From NCBI GenBank assembly GCA_031772625.1, contig CM062805.1, positions 510,674,102-510,738,101 on the forward strand: 64,000 nucleotides of DNA. The letters run 5' to 3'. The DNA is from Pinus tabuliformis (Eukaryota; Streptophyta; Pinopsida; Pinales; Pinaceae). The notes below the pieces were generated by a model. The model was not told the origin of the DNA. It did no database searches and was given only the letters and a program-made list of their open reading frames with translations. This document shows, piece by piece, positions 12,258 through 25,700 of the stretch (position 1 is the first letter of the stretch; the number at the start of each line of letters is the position of its first letter). Made by a program: the position numbers and the translations under genes.

Positions 12258-12983
12258 GTGAGAATGGAGACAGTATGCCCCAGTATCTCACGAAGTTCAC
12301 CCAATGCCGGGATGAGCTGGGAAGTGTGGGGGTTACTGTTGATGATGAGGATGGTGAGTCTAGGACTCCTTGACCTTCCTAAGAGTTGGCATAGCTACCA
12401 GGACTCGGTGAATGGAAGGGAGAAACTGCCAAATTGGGAACGACCATGGTCGGATTTTATGCAGGAGGAGATTAGACGGAGCACCAGAGACAGTTCTTCA
12501 TCCATGCAGGATGAGGAGAACTGTGCCTTAGCGAGTAAGGCGAAGAAGGGGAAGGAGAAGGTTTCTCTTTTCGAATCTTGTTCTTCCAGTGATGGGAAGA
12601 AAGTTGACAAGTCGAAGGTGAGATGCTTTCGTTGTCATGAGATTGGTTCATGGGTCAAGAACCTGTATGCTCTTGAGGTTAAAGATGCATGCAAAGCCTT
12701 GAGCAGCGAGGCAACTGATGGAGACTTGGTGGTTGAGAGGGAGCGTATATTACCTCTCAACATGCAGAGCCAGAAGAAGTCTCAGACGATTGTGGAGGAG
12801 CCACGATTGGTGCAACAGCTTCAGGAGGTTGTGGAGGAGCCACAAAAGGGGAAGCTGAAAGGAGATCGAGTAGAGACATCTACTCATCCAGAGACCTCCA
12901 GTAGGGGAAAACTTCAAGCCAGGTGGGCTGAGGGATCGCATGCAGCCATACCTCCAGGTAGGAGGTGGGGTGATGTGGATTGA
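12258..12983 (+). CDS. Copia-type gag fossil
   Basis: Open stretch of 241 codons in the interior of the 10.7-14.8 kb element. Gag character is shown by the WSDFMQEEIRRSTRD block, the Lys-rich AKKGKEKVS linker and a CFRCHEIGSW region at the place where Copia Gag carries its CCHC zinc knuckle, followed by a Gln/Glu-rich tail. Gag would form the virus-like particle and bind element RNA. No protease, integrase or reverse transcriptase was recognised before the 3' LTR, so any past movement would have depended on a related element. Fossil and probably broken. Confidence 0.65.
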   Translation: MRMETVCPSISRSSPNAGMSWEVWGLLLMMRMVSLGLLDLPKSWHSYQDSVNGREKLPNWERPWSDFMQEEIRRSTRDSSSSMQDEENCALASKAKKGKEKVSLFESCSSSDGKKVDKSKVRCFRCHEIGSWVKNLYALEVKDACKALSSEATDGDLVVERERILPLNMQSQKKSQTIVEEPRLVQQLQEVVEEPQKGKLKGDRVETSTHPETSSRGKLQARWAEGSHAAIPPGRRWGDVD

Positions 12984-13593
12984 TTGTCCCAAGGAGGAGG
13001 GGCAGGATCCTTGAGGTACCCAACCTCTTGGATGAGACCTTGCTACGGGAGCCCAAATGTGTAGTAGCAGGAACTGACTGATTGGGTAGAGATAGATGCG
13101 GATGGAGCGGCAGAGAGAGCGACAGTGCAGGGAATCCCAGGACAGCGCATAGCTAGCAGGTTGTAGCAATGCGAGAGGCACAAGTGTTTTGCACAGTGCT
13201 AGGTGGCACAGAGAGGTGTGCAATGGTGCGAGATGCATGGAGATGTTTCAGTAGCGCAGATGTCAGAGAGGGGGCACTTGTCAGCAGCAGGTAGAGCTTC
13301 AGCATCAGAGGGTGTTTCTATCCCAACAGGGAGGTTAGTTGGGAGGTGCAGTGCGGATGCAATGCTGGGAGATAGAACCAGCAGCAGCACGGATGCAGTC
13401 AGAGATCAAAGTGACAGAGGCTAGAGCAGTCAGATACTGAAGAGCACAGAGATGCAGAGTTTCAGTCGACAGAGGCAATAGCAGTCAGAGACTTTGATGA
13501 CAGAGCAAGTGGACCGGCCAGATGTGTTGCATGGAGAACATTCCAGAGTTACAGGATCGGGTTTGAGAGGAAGCCTTTCTTGTTGAGAGGGAG

Positions 13594-14780
13594 TGTTGAA
13601 AAGTGTGCAACAAGAAATGCTTGTTGAGAGTGCAACAAGATGATGGAGCTTAGTGAAAAGAGTCGCCTTCACTAAGTGGGCCCGCAGGCTATTTTTGGCG
13701 CAAGTCTATTTTTAGACTATGTCTATTTTTAGACATATGGATCATGTCTATGGATTGCAGGTTGTTGTTTATGGATGATTGATCAAGTTGGGAAAAAAAT
13801 AGATGGACTTCTATTTTTGATGAAAGTGTGAGTGATCACAGTGTGAGTGATCAAAGTCAAAAATAGAAAAGTCAAATATTATTATCTCACAATAATATTT
13901 GGACTATAAACTTAATCTTATTCTCTTGGAGCACTTCAGGATGAGCTATGGATGTGGTACATGCAGATCCCAGAGGGAAATACGTGGTTACCTATGGGAT
14001 GACTAATATTTGCATGCAGGACTTCAGTTAGAACTCAAGTGAGTTGAGTTTAGTGGACTGGAGGTGCAGTTGATGGAGTTGTGTTCAGTTTAGCTTTGTT
14101 AAACTGGTTGTATTTAGTCTAACTGATCAATAGACTAGAGATGAGTTGGGTGAATTAGTTATTAATTAATTCACAAGTTATTAACTCATAATACAACTAA
14201 TGAATACATCAGTTAACTTAGTTGCATGTCAGTGCATGTTCAGTTCAACAGGGACAAGTGGTAGAGAATCAGATTGCTATCAGTTGTGACTATAGTTGTG
14301 CATCAGATCTTGCACAATCAAAGGATTGAGTATGCCAATGAGTTTGCTCACGTATTTGGCCCACATTTTAGCCTTTGCTCACGTCCACAAAGAGTGAGTG
14401 ACTATTTTGCAGGTGAAAATCGAGTTTGGGAAGCTATTCTCATCAGTTCTTGAGCAGGTATTGAGCAGTGGAGGCAGGCAAGCAGTGGAAGAGATTTGGA
14501 GATCAGATCTGAGCTGTATTGTGTGTAACAGAGGTGGAGATACTTGTGAGAAGTATTATGCTGTGTAATGTTACATGATTCAATCAATATAATATACAGA
14601 TAGTGTGGGGTTTTTAGCGAGATGCTTTCCCTGGGATACATATTGTGTTTATGAGTTTGATTGATGCTTCTATGTGCGCGTGTGAATGTTTATGCTTCTG
14701 AAAATTGATGATCAACGTAGAGGAGATTATGTATTATACATGTTCCGCTTATAATTGTATGATCAGGATAATCTCTGTGA
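13594..14780 (+). repeat. 3' LTR of the gag-only element
   Basis: Direct repeat of 10744-11919 after a purine-rich tract. The match to the 5' LTR runs through 14780, after which unrelated sequence begins. The segmental-duplication sequence expected downstream does not resume here. Confidence 0.85.
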
Positions 14781-15194
14781 CAAAGCCACCAGAGAGATGC
14801 TAGACCAAAAGCCAATTCCCCTCTCTAGAGCATTCCAGGGTCCCAGGTATTCGTCTTCAAACCAGACACATTCCACACTATTGCAAAAAGCCATTCCACT
14901 ACATTGCACATACCGATCCAGTTTCCTAATGAGCAACCATGATTCCCAGTGATCTCTTTGTAAAGCATCCTACTCGCAAAATTCATCACTTGAAACTCCA
15001 ATTGAAGAATGAATTCAACCTTCCCTTTTAACATAATTGAAGTACCCTCTGGATTCTCCTACAGGCGGAATGATCTAATTATGGAGCTGCTCATTAAGAT
15101 GAGCATGTGCGCCACGTGGTAGAGGGAGGAAACCTAAAGGCTAGGATCCCAACGTTTTTCCACCCCCATCATGGGAGAAGTGAATATATATACA
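14781..15194. other. Unrecognised unique-looking spacer
   Basis: About 400 bases of mixed composition between the LTR element and the dispersed repeat. A minus-strand open stretch of 69 codons (14825-15034) has no recognisable motif. It does not match the sequence after 27178, so it marks the lost or rearranged right junction of duplication copy A. Confidence 0.4.
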
Positions 15195-15644
15195 TATATA
15201 TGTGTATTTTTATTAAAATATGTATATTTTTTTTTATTTTGTTATAGATTTATCTTTCTTTTTAATTTATTCTCTATTAGGAACAATTATGTTTTCATTA
15301 TTAAAAGAAAAAATCAATTTAAAGAATTGAATTAAAATGAATATACACACTTTAGGAGTTACAAATCTCTTTCATATAGAACACCACAATTCAATTTTTT
15401 TGAAAAATGAAGAGATTTCTCTATTTTCAATTGTTTTATATAAAAAGAGACAAATGTTTTTTAAATATTTTGTTTAATATAAATACTAGAAGATATTTAT
15501 ATTTATCATCTAAATAGTATTTTTGTTATTAATATTTTATAATATGTCAATTCTCAATTATATATGAAAAAAATATCCATCTCCCTTATACCCCAAAGTA
15601 GAAAGCTCATATCCAAAATAAACAAAAATCTTTTAAATTCCATC

Positions 15645-15925
15645 AACATTTATTTATAAAATCATATTAATTATTTCACTATTGAAATATTTCATTTCTA
15701 TATATTTATTTGTTATTATAATTATTTTTAAATGTCACACCTGAAATCTTTTCTTCATTTCCTTATTTTTCATTATAAATATATTTTATATATATTTAAA
15801 ATCATATTAATTACTTTACTAAAATATTTATTGAAATATTCCATTTTTATATATTTATTTTTTATTATAATTATTTTTAAATCTCACACCTGAAATCTTT
15901 TCTTCGTTTCCTTATTTTTCCTTAT
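15645..15925 (+). repeat. Imperfect tandem repeat, about 140 bp, two units
   Basis: ATCATATTAATTATTTCACT...CACACCTGAAATCTTTTCTTC occurs twice (from about 15661 and 15802). The homologous place in the second R copy has one unit, so the duplication arose in this copy. Confidence 0.75.
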
Positions 15926-16750
15926 AAATATATTTTTTATATATTTAAACATAAACGGTATCAAATTTCTTTATTATTTATTATAAATATATTTAAATAT
16001 AAATAATATTAAATTAACTATAAAATTTATATATCATATAATATAATATAACCTAACATATTCATGAAAAACTCAAATATAATTATGGTGAAAATTTTAC
16101 AACAAACATATCTCACTCCTAAAGTTGGAAACCAAAATATTCTTCATGGTCTCTTTTAAATGTCAGAGTTATATGAAATATGCCGAACGTCAATGTAACT
16201 AAGATTAGTACATAAGATTAGTTCATAAATTTGACATTAAATTGGATTATTTTGAAAACGAGTAATGTGAAATTTAATAGCAACCTCGCAGTTAGAAACT
16301 TTCCGCAAAGATATTGCTGTGCTTTTAACCTTAAATAATATTGACATGATAAAAGGTAAGGCAGTATCAAATTATTTATGATTTTATGAACATTAAATTA
16401 ATAAAAATATTTAAATATTTAAATTAATATAGGGAAATATTATATATTTCTGAAATCTATTTATAATTAAGCTTGGATTTTATTGAATAATGAAAACGTT
16501 ACGAGTGTTGCAACTCACCTCACTATATAACCACTCGATAAAGTACCTTCTATGTAATCATTGTATTGTGAGAAGTTGTTATAAGAATTTAGTTTAAATT
16601 TGAACTTTGGGAAATTAGTGAAAATCATTTTTTTTAAACTTTGGGAAATTAGTGAAAATCATTCTTTTTGACTTTTTTTGGTTGAGAGGTTCATTTTATA
16701 TATACGAGAGTGATGTGTAATTTTCATGGTGATTAATATGGAGTTGATAT

Positions 16751-16768
16751 ATATATATATATATATAT
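16751..16768. repeat. Short (AT)n microsatellite
   Basis: Nine or so AT dinucleotides. Confidence 0.9.
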
Positions 16769-19093
16769 TAAATTCTAAATAAAAAGATATTGGTTATAGA
16801 AAAAATATAAATAATTATATATATTTGATTAGTTTTAATTAAAAGTAATCTAACACATCAATGTCACAACATAAACTATATCATAATAGTAGCATAGAGA
16901 ACTCGAATCACAAAATGTTCAAACCACATTTTATTAAAGGCCTAGAACCTTGTTCCTTAATCTCTGACAAATGATCACACTCTTATTTATACGTGATAAA
17001 GAAAAATCTAGAGTTCTGAAGAGATAATTCTTATTCTTATTCTTCCTTTTTTTTATATATTGTTTCTAGACATTTTACATAACTTAGTATTTTCTTAAAA
17101 TCTACAAAATCTATAATTCTCTAAAATCTTCTTAGAAAAATACATATTTTATTATGGTTCTCTTGGGTGAGACTTGGGAGGTAGAAAATTTTATGACTTA
17201 CTCGCCATATGTCTTCAACTATTTTACTCATCCTAGGTCCCACATATAATGTTGTTGCTCGAATGGGATTCTCCGAGTTATTATGTTGTTTTCTGTCTTC
17301 TTCCAGGATCCCATACTTTGCTTTGTTGTCCAATTATCTTATCTACAAAATTATTTTCGTCCAATTTTCCTTTGTTGTTGATTCCCTGTTTCATTACACT
17401 ATATCTCTCCTTATAGATATTCTTCATAAGTTTCCATAACTTGTCAATCTCATCATCTAGCTCTGTTCTTTGTTGATGCATATCATTTTTTACCATATTT
17501 TATTTTATTTCTACAGACATAATTGATATGGTTTTTAATATTTCTTCGTTATACTCATTATTCAAGATTTCTGCTCTCAAGTGTCCGAATTGATCTGAAC
17601 TTTAGATGCAGTTTCTTCTTACTACTCTCCTCTTGCTGAAGAGTTGCAATGCCATTATTCAATGTTGGCTCATATGATTCATCTTTTTCGAATTCTAATA
17701 TTGCATGTTGAATATGCACCCTTAAGTGCATTGTTCTTTTTTCCAGTAAATTTATCCCTACCTTTAAATAAGCAAAAATATCCTGAACTAGATTTGTAGA
17801 CCCCCATGCAAGATTCATCCGTTGTCAACCATTCTTCTATATATTCCTCAGGTCCTAGCTGTAATTCTTCCAACAACACAATTTCTTCTATATGCATTTT
17901 TTTTCATACAATTGAGTGATCGTTGGGATCACCATTGGGCCTCTCCCCTACTTGTACTTCCTTTAGATATGCTAGTGACTCAAAATATCTCTGAGTTGGG
18001 ATCATTGGATTTGAATATTTAAATGGTTGTGATTATGGGTGTTTAAGCTTATGGTTTGGATTTAAGAATGCTTCCTTGTCTTTAGATGGACACTGATTCT
18101 TGGGAGGGTTTGGTTACAAAAGTGGGAGATATATGTACATATGGCCATATTCATGACATCTTCTGCAATAAAAAGGTATGTGTTCATAGTCCAAGGGTTG
18201 CTTCAAGATCTCATCCTAATAGTATATGTCAATAAAATATGGGAGGGTTAGTGATATAGGCAATTGACCAAAAATCTAGCCATGGGAAGTATATCGTCCC
18301 CTTCTAGTGACCTATGATGCTTTAACAAAATGGCTAGGTAAATTGCCAATTCCTTAAAAGGTTTCTTCCTCCCAAAATTCCTTTGGAAGGTAAAAGAGTT
18401 GATCCAGACAGGAGTGGCCGAGAAGCCCTCCTTATTAGGATCAAACACTCAATTCAAAAATGAATATATAGGCCAAAAAGTTCAACAAATTAAGCATCAT
18501 TTTGAAATATTCTTTTATGACGTTTCAGATTGGAAAAGATGACTATGAAAAATCTTTTGGTTCCTAGTTCTAGTTCTATTTAGCGTGTTAACTTCCATTT
18601 GTTTTGGATCTAGGTGATGAGGGATTTTTCAATTGGCCAAACCCAAAAAACCATCTAATGAGATAATGATCTTGCATATATTACATGGATTCTACAATTC
18701 GTTGTTTCAACTTCAAATTTAGAGTTTGTGGCAGTTTTGGGCAAGCGGTGACCCAATCCATTGGATTAGCATGTTGTTCCAGCTAATGGCTTAATTGAGG
18801 AACTAGGGTGTTGCACATCATCCCCTATTCATGCACCTTGCTATTGTGAATTGAATGCAATGGTGGGTTGATCCATTACATGTGCATTCCCTAATGTCAC
18901 ATTCCAATAAGAGGGGGATGTCTCCCTCTCCATGCGTCATGTATGTAATTAGAGACCCCAATCAAAGAAGTTTGGAAACCCTATATTGTGGCATGACACC
19001 TCCTAAAGAATATTCAACGAATATCAAACATAATTAATCGTTGTATGGTAAAATAGATATTAGTTTATAGTTACTATTTATAGTTTATATATT

Positions 19094-19275
19094 TTCAGCT
19101 ATTTGATTGTTCGGAACTAATTCCACAGTCACCATTTAAAATTATCGACGTTTCGAGTCTATAGCAAGACTCATCATCATGACAATACCTAATAATGAGT
19201 CTTTCTATAGACTCGAAACATTGATAATTTTAAATGGCCATTGTGGAATTAGTTCTGAACACTCAAATCGTTGAA
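19094..19275. repeat. Palindromic element with two divergent hammerhead-like motifs (copy B)
   Basis: Same palindrome as at 1308-1488, carried along in the segmental duplication. The two cores and the stem II pairing are preserved with only a few base changes between copies. Confidence 0.6.
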
Positions 19276-19755
19276 TATTACCACCACAAAAATCTCCAAA
19301 CAATCAATTTATATATTTTTCACATCTTTATATCTACAAATATTCTTATTTATAATTATATGTTTATTGTTAAATTTATTTTATGGTTACTAATATAAAA
19401 CATCATTATTTAAATTTCCTTTGATATAATGTATTTATTATGAATTTTTCCAAAAAAAAATTATTTATAATTTTATTAATAAAAACAAAATTACAATACA
19501 CTCAATTACATTAAATTATTTATTATTTTATTATTTCGTTTATTATCTTTTACATTTTATTAATTTTTAATTACTACTATTATTATTCTCTCTCTAGCTA
19601 TCTAATAACTTTTCAATTATTGAATTTAGGCTTCTGTGATCCATATCAATTTTTGAATTACTACTATTATTATTCTCTCTCTCAGCTATCTAATAACTTT
19701 TCAATTATTGAATTTAGGCTTCTGTGATCCATATCAAGTTTATTGAGAACATTTT

Positions 19756-19798
19756 GTCCTAACGATGAACCACACTTGTTGGTTCGAAATGCGTCGAC
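19756..19798 (+). ncRNA. Hammerhead ribozyme relic of Penelope type (copy B)
   Basis: Duplicate of the motif at 1882-1924 within the second segmental copy, with the same GTC...GAC frame and GAAA element. Just upstream (about 19570-19735) the flanking sequence is tandemly repeated in this copy only. Confidence 0.5.
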
Positions 19799-22700
19799 AA
19801 ATGAATTATGATGTGATTTTCGCCAAAAAATATTCTCAATAAACTTTTCAATTTTCATCCTTTACCGAAAACACCCTCTTCTCTTTGCAATATGTTCTAG
19901 TTTAAAAAGATTTTTTGATTTATATATATATATTTTAAATTAGTTAAAAATATTACCTCACAAACATAACCCACATAAAAAGGATCAAAACATAACCATA
20001 CAAATGACCAACCATAAAATTTCATAGATGTAGTAACCATGGTGACTCCGCGTATACTATAATGCAACAAGCATAATCAAAATGCAACAAGCACACTCAT
20101 TTAATACTAATGGGCTTATGAAGGCTTTGGTATTTTGTTTGGATTCTAAATTTTATCCTTTTTCTAATTTAATATATTATTAGTGAAATAAGTGAACTTA
20201 AGTGTTGGATAAATTTATTTAGTGTTGGCAATAGTTATTTCAATCCTGATTTAATTGAATTAAATAAATTTATGAGAAATACCAGAGGATTTCAATAAAA
20301 AAATTGGTGTTATGGTATAGTTATCAATTCAAATGTAGATTTATATTAGGTTAATGTTATTAGTTTTTTTAAATATGTGTAAGAGTAGAAGATTTTTATT
20401 AATATTTAAATTTTTTACTGTATAGTTGTTCAAATGTAAATTTATATTAGGTTAATGTTATTAGTTTTTTTAAATATGAGTAAGAGTAGAATATTTTTTG
20501 TTATTTATTTGAAATATTAGGAAAAATTATCATAATGCAGTTGTTAAATAAATAATGGGGACACTCATCATTGGATACTCTGCACTAATGCAGCTTGACT
20601 CATTATTAATGTAGGTTGACTCATCACTATTATTTAAGGAAAACCACACCACTTGTAATTAGCCATGTATTGATTGAAAAAATCTAAAGTTACCTATGAA
20701 CTGGTTAGTTACCAAATGAGTACTTTGATTACCCCCGAAGATATGGGGTATTCATATATTTATACTAAACCCAACTTACATTATACAAACTTTGTTCTCC
20801 ATCTTGACATCAAAAACTATGCGCCATAGTTGATGTGAATTGTTAATAAACATAACATAAAACTAGATCAAAATTTGTCCCCACCTAAGCATCCAGTAGT
20901 ACAAGCCAAACTTTATGATGGAATATTACAAAACATAACATAAAACTAACCATATCTATCATAAATAAATGCTATTTTGGATCACATGAAGAGGTGGGAG
21001 CAAGATCCGTGACACTCAATCTAGGAGAAGCTCAGAAAAGAGGTGTCTCTCAACATGAGCCAACCTTGAGTTGAGTTTGTCTATAGTGATTCTCTTCTTC
21101 TGCATCATCATCATCATCTTTATGTTTTCCAATAAGGAAAACATATTTTATCATTCTACATATGTGCCTTTCAAAACCAGACCCAACAGAGTCTTCATAT
21201 GCTAATGAAGGGAAATACAGTTGCGATATTGTTTTTTGTGTCCCCTGGCATGTCTAAGGTCTGGAACTAAGAAGGAAGCATCCTTCATGATCTTTGAATT
21301 AGAGAAAGACTATCTCTTTACTCCTGACTGAGTTTCCAACTTCCTAGCTTCTCTCCTAGTCTCCGAAGAGATTGCATTGAGGTATGTAGTGGTTGAGACT
21401 TGAGCGAAGAGTTGATCCCTCCATTGACCTAATGGATTCCTGCCACCTATAGCACTTCTGCACCGTATACGTTGTCTAGGAAGCAATAACAAACCAAATT
21501 AGATTTGGAATCCTTATGAGTATACCCCCGAGATTACTTCTACACATTAAGTAACCAGTGTGTGAATGATCGAGAGAACAATTTGAGGCCAATGCCAACG
21601 TCCCTTGCCAATTTCAAAAGCCACCAATCAGTTTGTCTCACTGCATCAAAAGTTCTTCACCACCTCCAATTTCCTAACATCCATTGTGAAGAGTTCTGCA
21701 CTCACTTCTTGTTATGCTGTTGGATTCGCACCTCTCCCGCCACACCAAAGCTCGACAAACTAGAACCAACTCCCTCCACCAAATTTCATTCTTGCCTCGA
21801 GAGAAACCCACCACCCCCCTGTTCTCCGACTCCAAATGAGAAACCCACCTTATAGAAAATGGACCAAGGGTGAAACTAGAGTGAAATAATTCCATACCAT
21901 AGTCACCTAAGAGGCTTGCAGTAGGGAGGTGGACTCCTCTACCTCAAGGTTGCTCCAGTCCTCCACCTTCACTATTGGAATGAAAATGAAAAACATTAAT
22001 TGACTATTATTATTGCACCGAGAGGTGCATTCTACAGTCTAGTATGATGTGTAAGGATGTTCGTCCTTCATCAGAGTTGAAAATTTTCTCACGTAAGCCA
22101 AAATATAAATTTTAAAAAATCTAAAAAATAAATAAATGTTTTGTATAGTTATTTAATTTTTTATTGAAATTCAACATATATGATACAATAACTATTAAAC
22201 ACATAAGATAGTTGTATAATTTTTTTTTTGAGGTGTGAAACTAATGCAAAAAAACTACAATACAATTATATTATGCGTTTAACATTTATTTTATCATAAA
22301 TTTACCTTCAACAAAATTTGTTTACCACATTAAAATTTCAAAGTAAAATTTTAAACATCTTTACTCTTTACTAAAGTCGATACCATTTCTTAAAATAAAG
22401 TAAAAAGGTTAACTCATCACAAAGAATAGAAAATCTGGCTCCAAAATTTTTTAATATTTCTTTTAATTAAATATTTGTTAAATCATGAATCTTTAAAAGG
22501 AAAACTATATCATATGGATATATTAAAATATATAAAGACATAAATATTTCTAGATCAAAATTGTAATATTTGAAAATTTTGATATCATGCCATGAAAAAA
22601 TATCATTAAATATAATATTAATATTAATATTATAAATTTAATAACTTGGGATTAATACAATATTAAATTCAATATAATATTAAATTGTCCCCTTCTTCAT

Positions 22701-25700
22701 CACCAACTAATTACTAATAAACAATTACATATACATATAGAAATATAACACGGCAATTGTAGCATTCACAAACATTATCATCCAAATCCAAACATATAAA
22801 CACACAAATCATTCAAAACATCCAAGCTTATAAACACACAAATCATTCAAAACATCAAAGTGCAGACGTACAAACCATTGAAGGCAAGCAACAAAAACAA
22901 AATTAAAGAAGAGAATGATATAGTCATGTCAAATAAAGAAAAGATAATGTAAATTTCCAAGTGTAAAGTTTATCTCAAACATATACATAATAATGATAAT
23001 CTAAAAATGTGTCATTGTTGGCTTGAATCCATCTAACTTTGCATCAATCATTGGCCCAACTGCAAACTTTTTCTCAAATTTTACTCCAAAAAGAAGATTT
23101 GCACCTCTAAAGATTTGATCCCTCTCCAGGCATAATAAATCTGGAGTGAAATAAATCTAAAATAATTTAATAAAAAAAATAATTGAACACTTTTCTCCTC
23201 CTTCATTTACTCTACTTCATTGAAAGATAGTGAGCTGGTTCCCAAACTGCCCTACCATCTTGTACACACCTCATCCTTGTGCTGATTTAGCTGTACCCAA
23301 TTAATCCTTTTCTATTATAAGTTGAAATGACAACAGCTAAAAAAAAAAATGAAATTTTAGAGTTTGTATAAAATATAAATAAAATTTCCACAAAACATAA
23401 AACGGTAAAATGAAATGCACATGAAATGTGAAATTCCGGCCGTCTCTTTGCGCATTGAGACTATGCGAGACGATCGAGGAATCCAACTCTAACTCAATGT
23501 TTAATACAATATTATGTACGCATGCAGCGACTTATCTATCAAATGCCATATAAATTTATTGAGCTGGTGCGATACTTTCGTGAGATCGGAAGTGCAAATA
23601 TTGAGCTGGTGCAATACTTTCGTGAGATCGGAAGTGCTTTTCACATGAAGTACTCCACTGTCCTTCCCTTCAATAACTCGTATTCTATGTCTTAATTTGC
23701 TCAATGAGAGCAAATATTTGTGGATGCCACATACTCAGATGCCCTTCTCGCACTGTTGTTGAAAGGGAACCCAGGCTAGTGGTTAGTTGGATAGCTCGAT
23801 CCGTAACTAAGACGCTGAAGCTCAATATGTAAAGTAGCGAGCCTCTTAGATTTTCCACCTGAAAATTTATATTCCTTGACTCGTATAAAGTAATGCATCA
23901 CAGAAAATTCCTTGTAGTATGATTAAGGTTGCAAATGACATGACGGATGAAAAATCCTTCTTTGACTCATATAAAGTTGAGCATGGCAAATGATTCCCCG
24001 TACAATGGCTGAGGCTGCAAATGACATCAGGCATAAGAAAGCCACTTTTTCCATCTTTTGGATATCTGTTTTAAGGATCGATTAATCCATATGCTATATT
24101 CGGATCTATTAGCATACCTGATTGTACGTTGATATGTCTATTTTCTCTTTGTTGGTGGATATTTTATTGCCTGCTTGGTCACTAAGCTTTTTTTTATATA
24201 TTTATCATTTCACTACTGAATTTTTAATTATATACAAAAACCAACGTTTTTCTCTCCTGACAAAAAGAAAGTCAGTTTCGTTATTTTAATTTATTATGAA
24301 TAGACACCGATAGTAATGCTATAAACAAATTTGCTTCTGAGTGGACCAGAAACAATTTCAACTGAAAGCTGTGCTTCACTGAAACATATTTGTTGTTTCT
24401 GTTGTTCACCTCAGATCGAAAAGTCCAATACAATGATGATAGCATATTGGAAAAATTAAAAACACTTGCGAGTAGTGTCTTCATATTTGAAGACTTGTTA
24501 GAGCAAAATGCACTTTGGAAAAGACAATAAACCGGCGTGAAAAAATTAGGTGGGTCTGTTTACGCACATGAAAAAAGAAAAAGTTATAAGCTATATGTAT
24601 ATATATATATATAGATTGTCTGAATATGGTCAAAACCATTTCGACCGATAGAGAAAATATTTTATGCTCGATGTATGGAGGCCATGAATATAAAAATGGA
24701 ACAAGATATGTCTACATCCCATGTACCCACATGTATCTGCTTACGGAGAAAGATAAAATACTTTAAACTCCTTTGGTCACTCAGAACCCACTTCACTCTG
24801 TAGCCCATGGAGATAAAATACTTGATTCCTTAGATGGCTCATATTCCCCACTTTTGATGCAACCTAGAAAAAAGAAAAAGAAATGCGCTCCTTTACCCAC
24901 ATGAGAGAAAGAAAAAGTTATTAGCTAAATGTAAGTGGATGCCATGAATATCGTCAAAACCACTTCTCCCTTTACAGAAAATAAGTTAAATAACTTATGA
25001 AAAAATGAAATAAGAAACAATACGGTAACTGTTTGACTCCCATGTACCGACTTCTGCCTTCTGCCTGCCAAACGAGAAAGATGATATAATTTAAACTCGT
25101 TCCGGGGTCACCCTGAACCCGCTTCTCCGCCAGATTGTACTTGTTAGAATTAATGGAGAATAGGCTCTTATGTAGTTGTGATTTTCTTTTTCATAGTTAT
25201 TCAGTATTTATTCTTGTGGGATATGATTTGCTGTCCCTAATAAATTGTATCTATTTAATATTGGAGATTAATGTGAAACTTGTGCGGTGTTTTGCTTGAG
25301 GTAGCTCTTGGTGATCTGCACCTGTGAGCTCCTTTTGTGTTAGTTTGTCATTTGATGTCCTCCTTGTGCTACTCTTAAGAGTACACATGACACATATTTC
25401 CCACTTTTGAAAAATGAAGTAAAATACTTTTGAATATTTCAGGGATAGACTCAACATAAGTAAAATACCCCTGAATATATCAAGAATAGACTCCCCAAGA
25501 ATCTATAGTTATCACATTTGAATTTGATTTGATTTTATATGGAAAAAAAATGGCATGTGTAAAATTTAATATGGGAAAAATTTGGAAATATACATTTTAA
25601 AATGATTAATATATTATTTATTTTTTTCTTTTCAAATATTTTAAAAATTGAAATTAATGATGATTATATTAAAAATTTAGAAGAAAGTTTATTAAATATT

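Larger units (their letters stand above)
10744..14780 (+). mobile_element. Copia-type LTR element, gag-only, young
   Basis: Two long direct repeats (10744-11949 and 13594-14780) flank a 1.64 kb interior. The 5' repeat begins TGTTGAAAAG and ends CTACA. TGGTATCGGAGC follows directly and is a primer-binding site of the initiator-Met tRNA type. A purine-rich GTTGAGAGGGAG tract precedes the 3' repeat. The LTRs differ at about a dozen positions in roughly 1.18 kb, so insertion is recent on a conifer time scale and younger than the segmental duplication. The only coding content recognised is gag-like, so it is non-autonomous. No clear target-site duplication is visible. It looks broken. Confidence 0.88.
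15195..17905 (+). repeat. Dispersed repeat R, copy 1
   Basis: Aligns with 37185-38250 and then 44120-45845, with the two halves of the second copy separated by the Penelope-like insertion. It contains a block (about 16865-17150) homologous to the LTRs at 44694-45117 and 46918-47283. Minus-strand Lys/Glu-rich coding remnants follow (for example KVWDPG near 17295-17330 and EEYIEEWLT near 17830). Copy 1 also has an internal tandem duplication at 15645-15925 that the other copy lacks. It runs into the start of duplication copy B, and bases 1-120 are the same tail. Confidence 0.8.
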
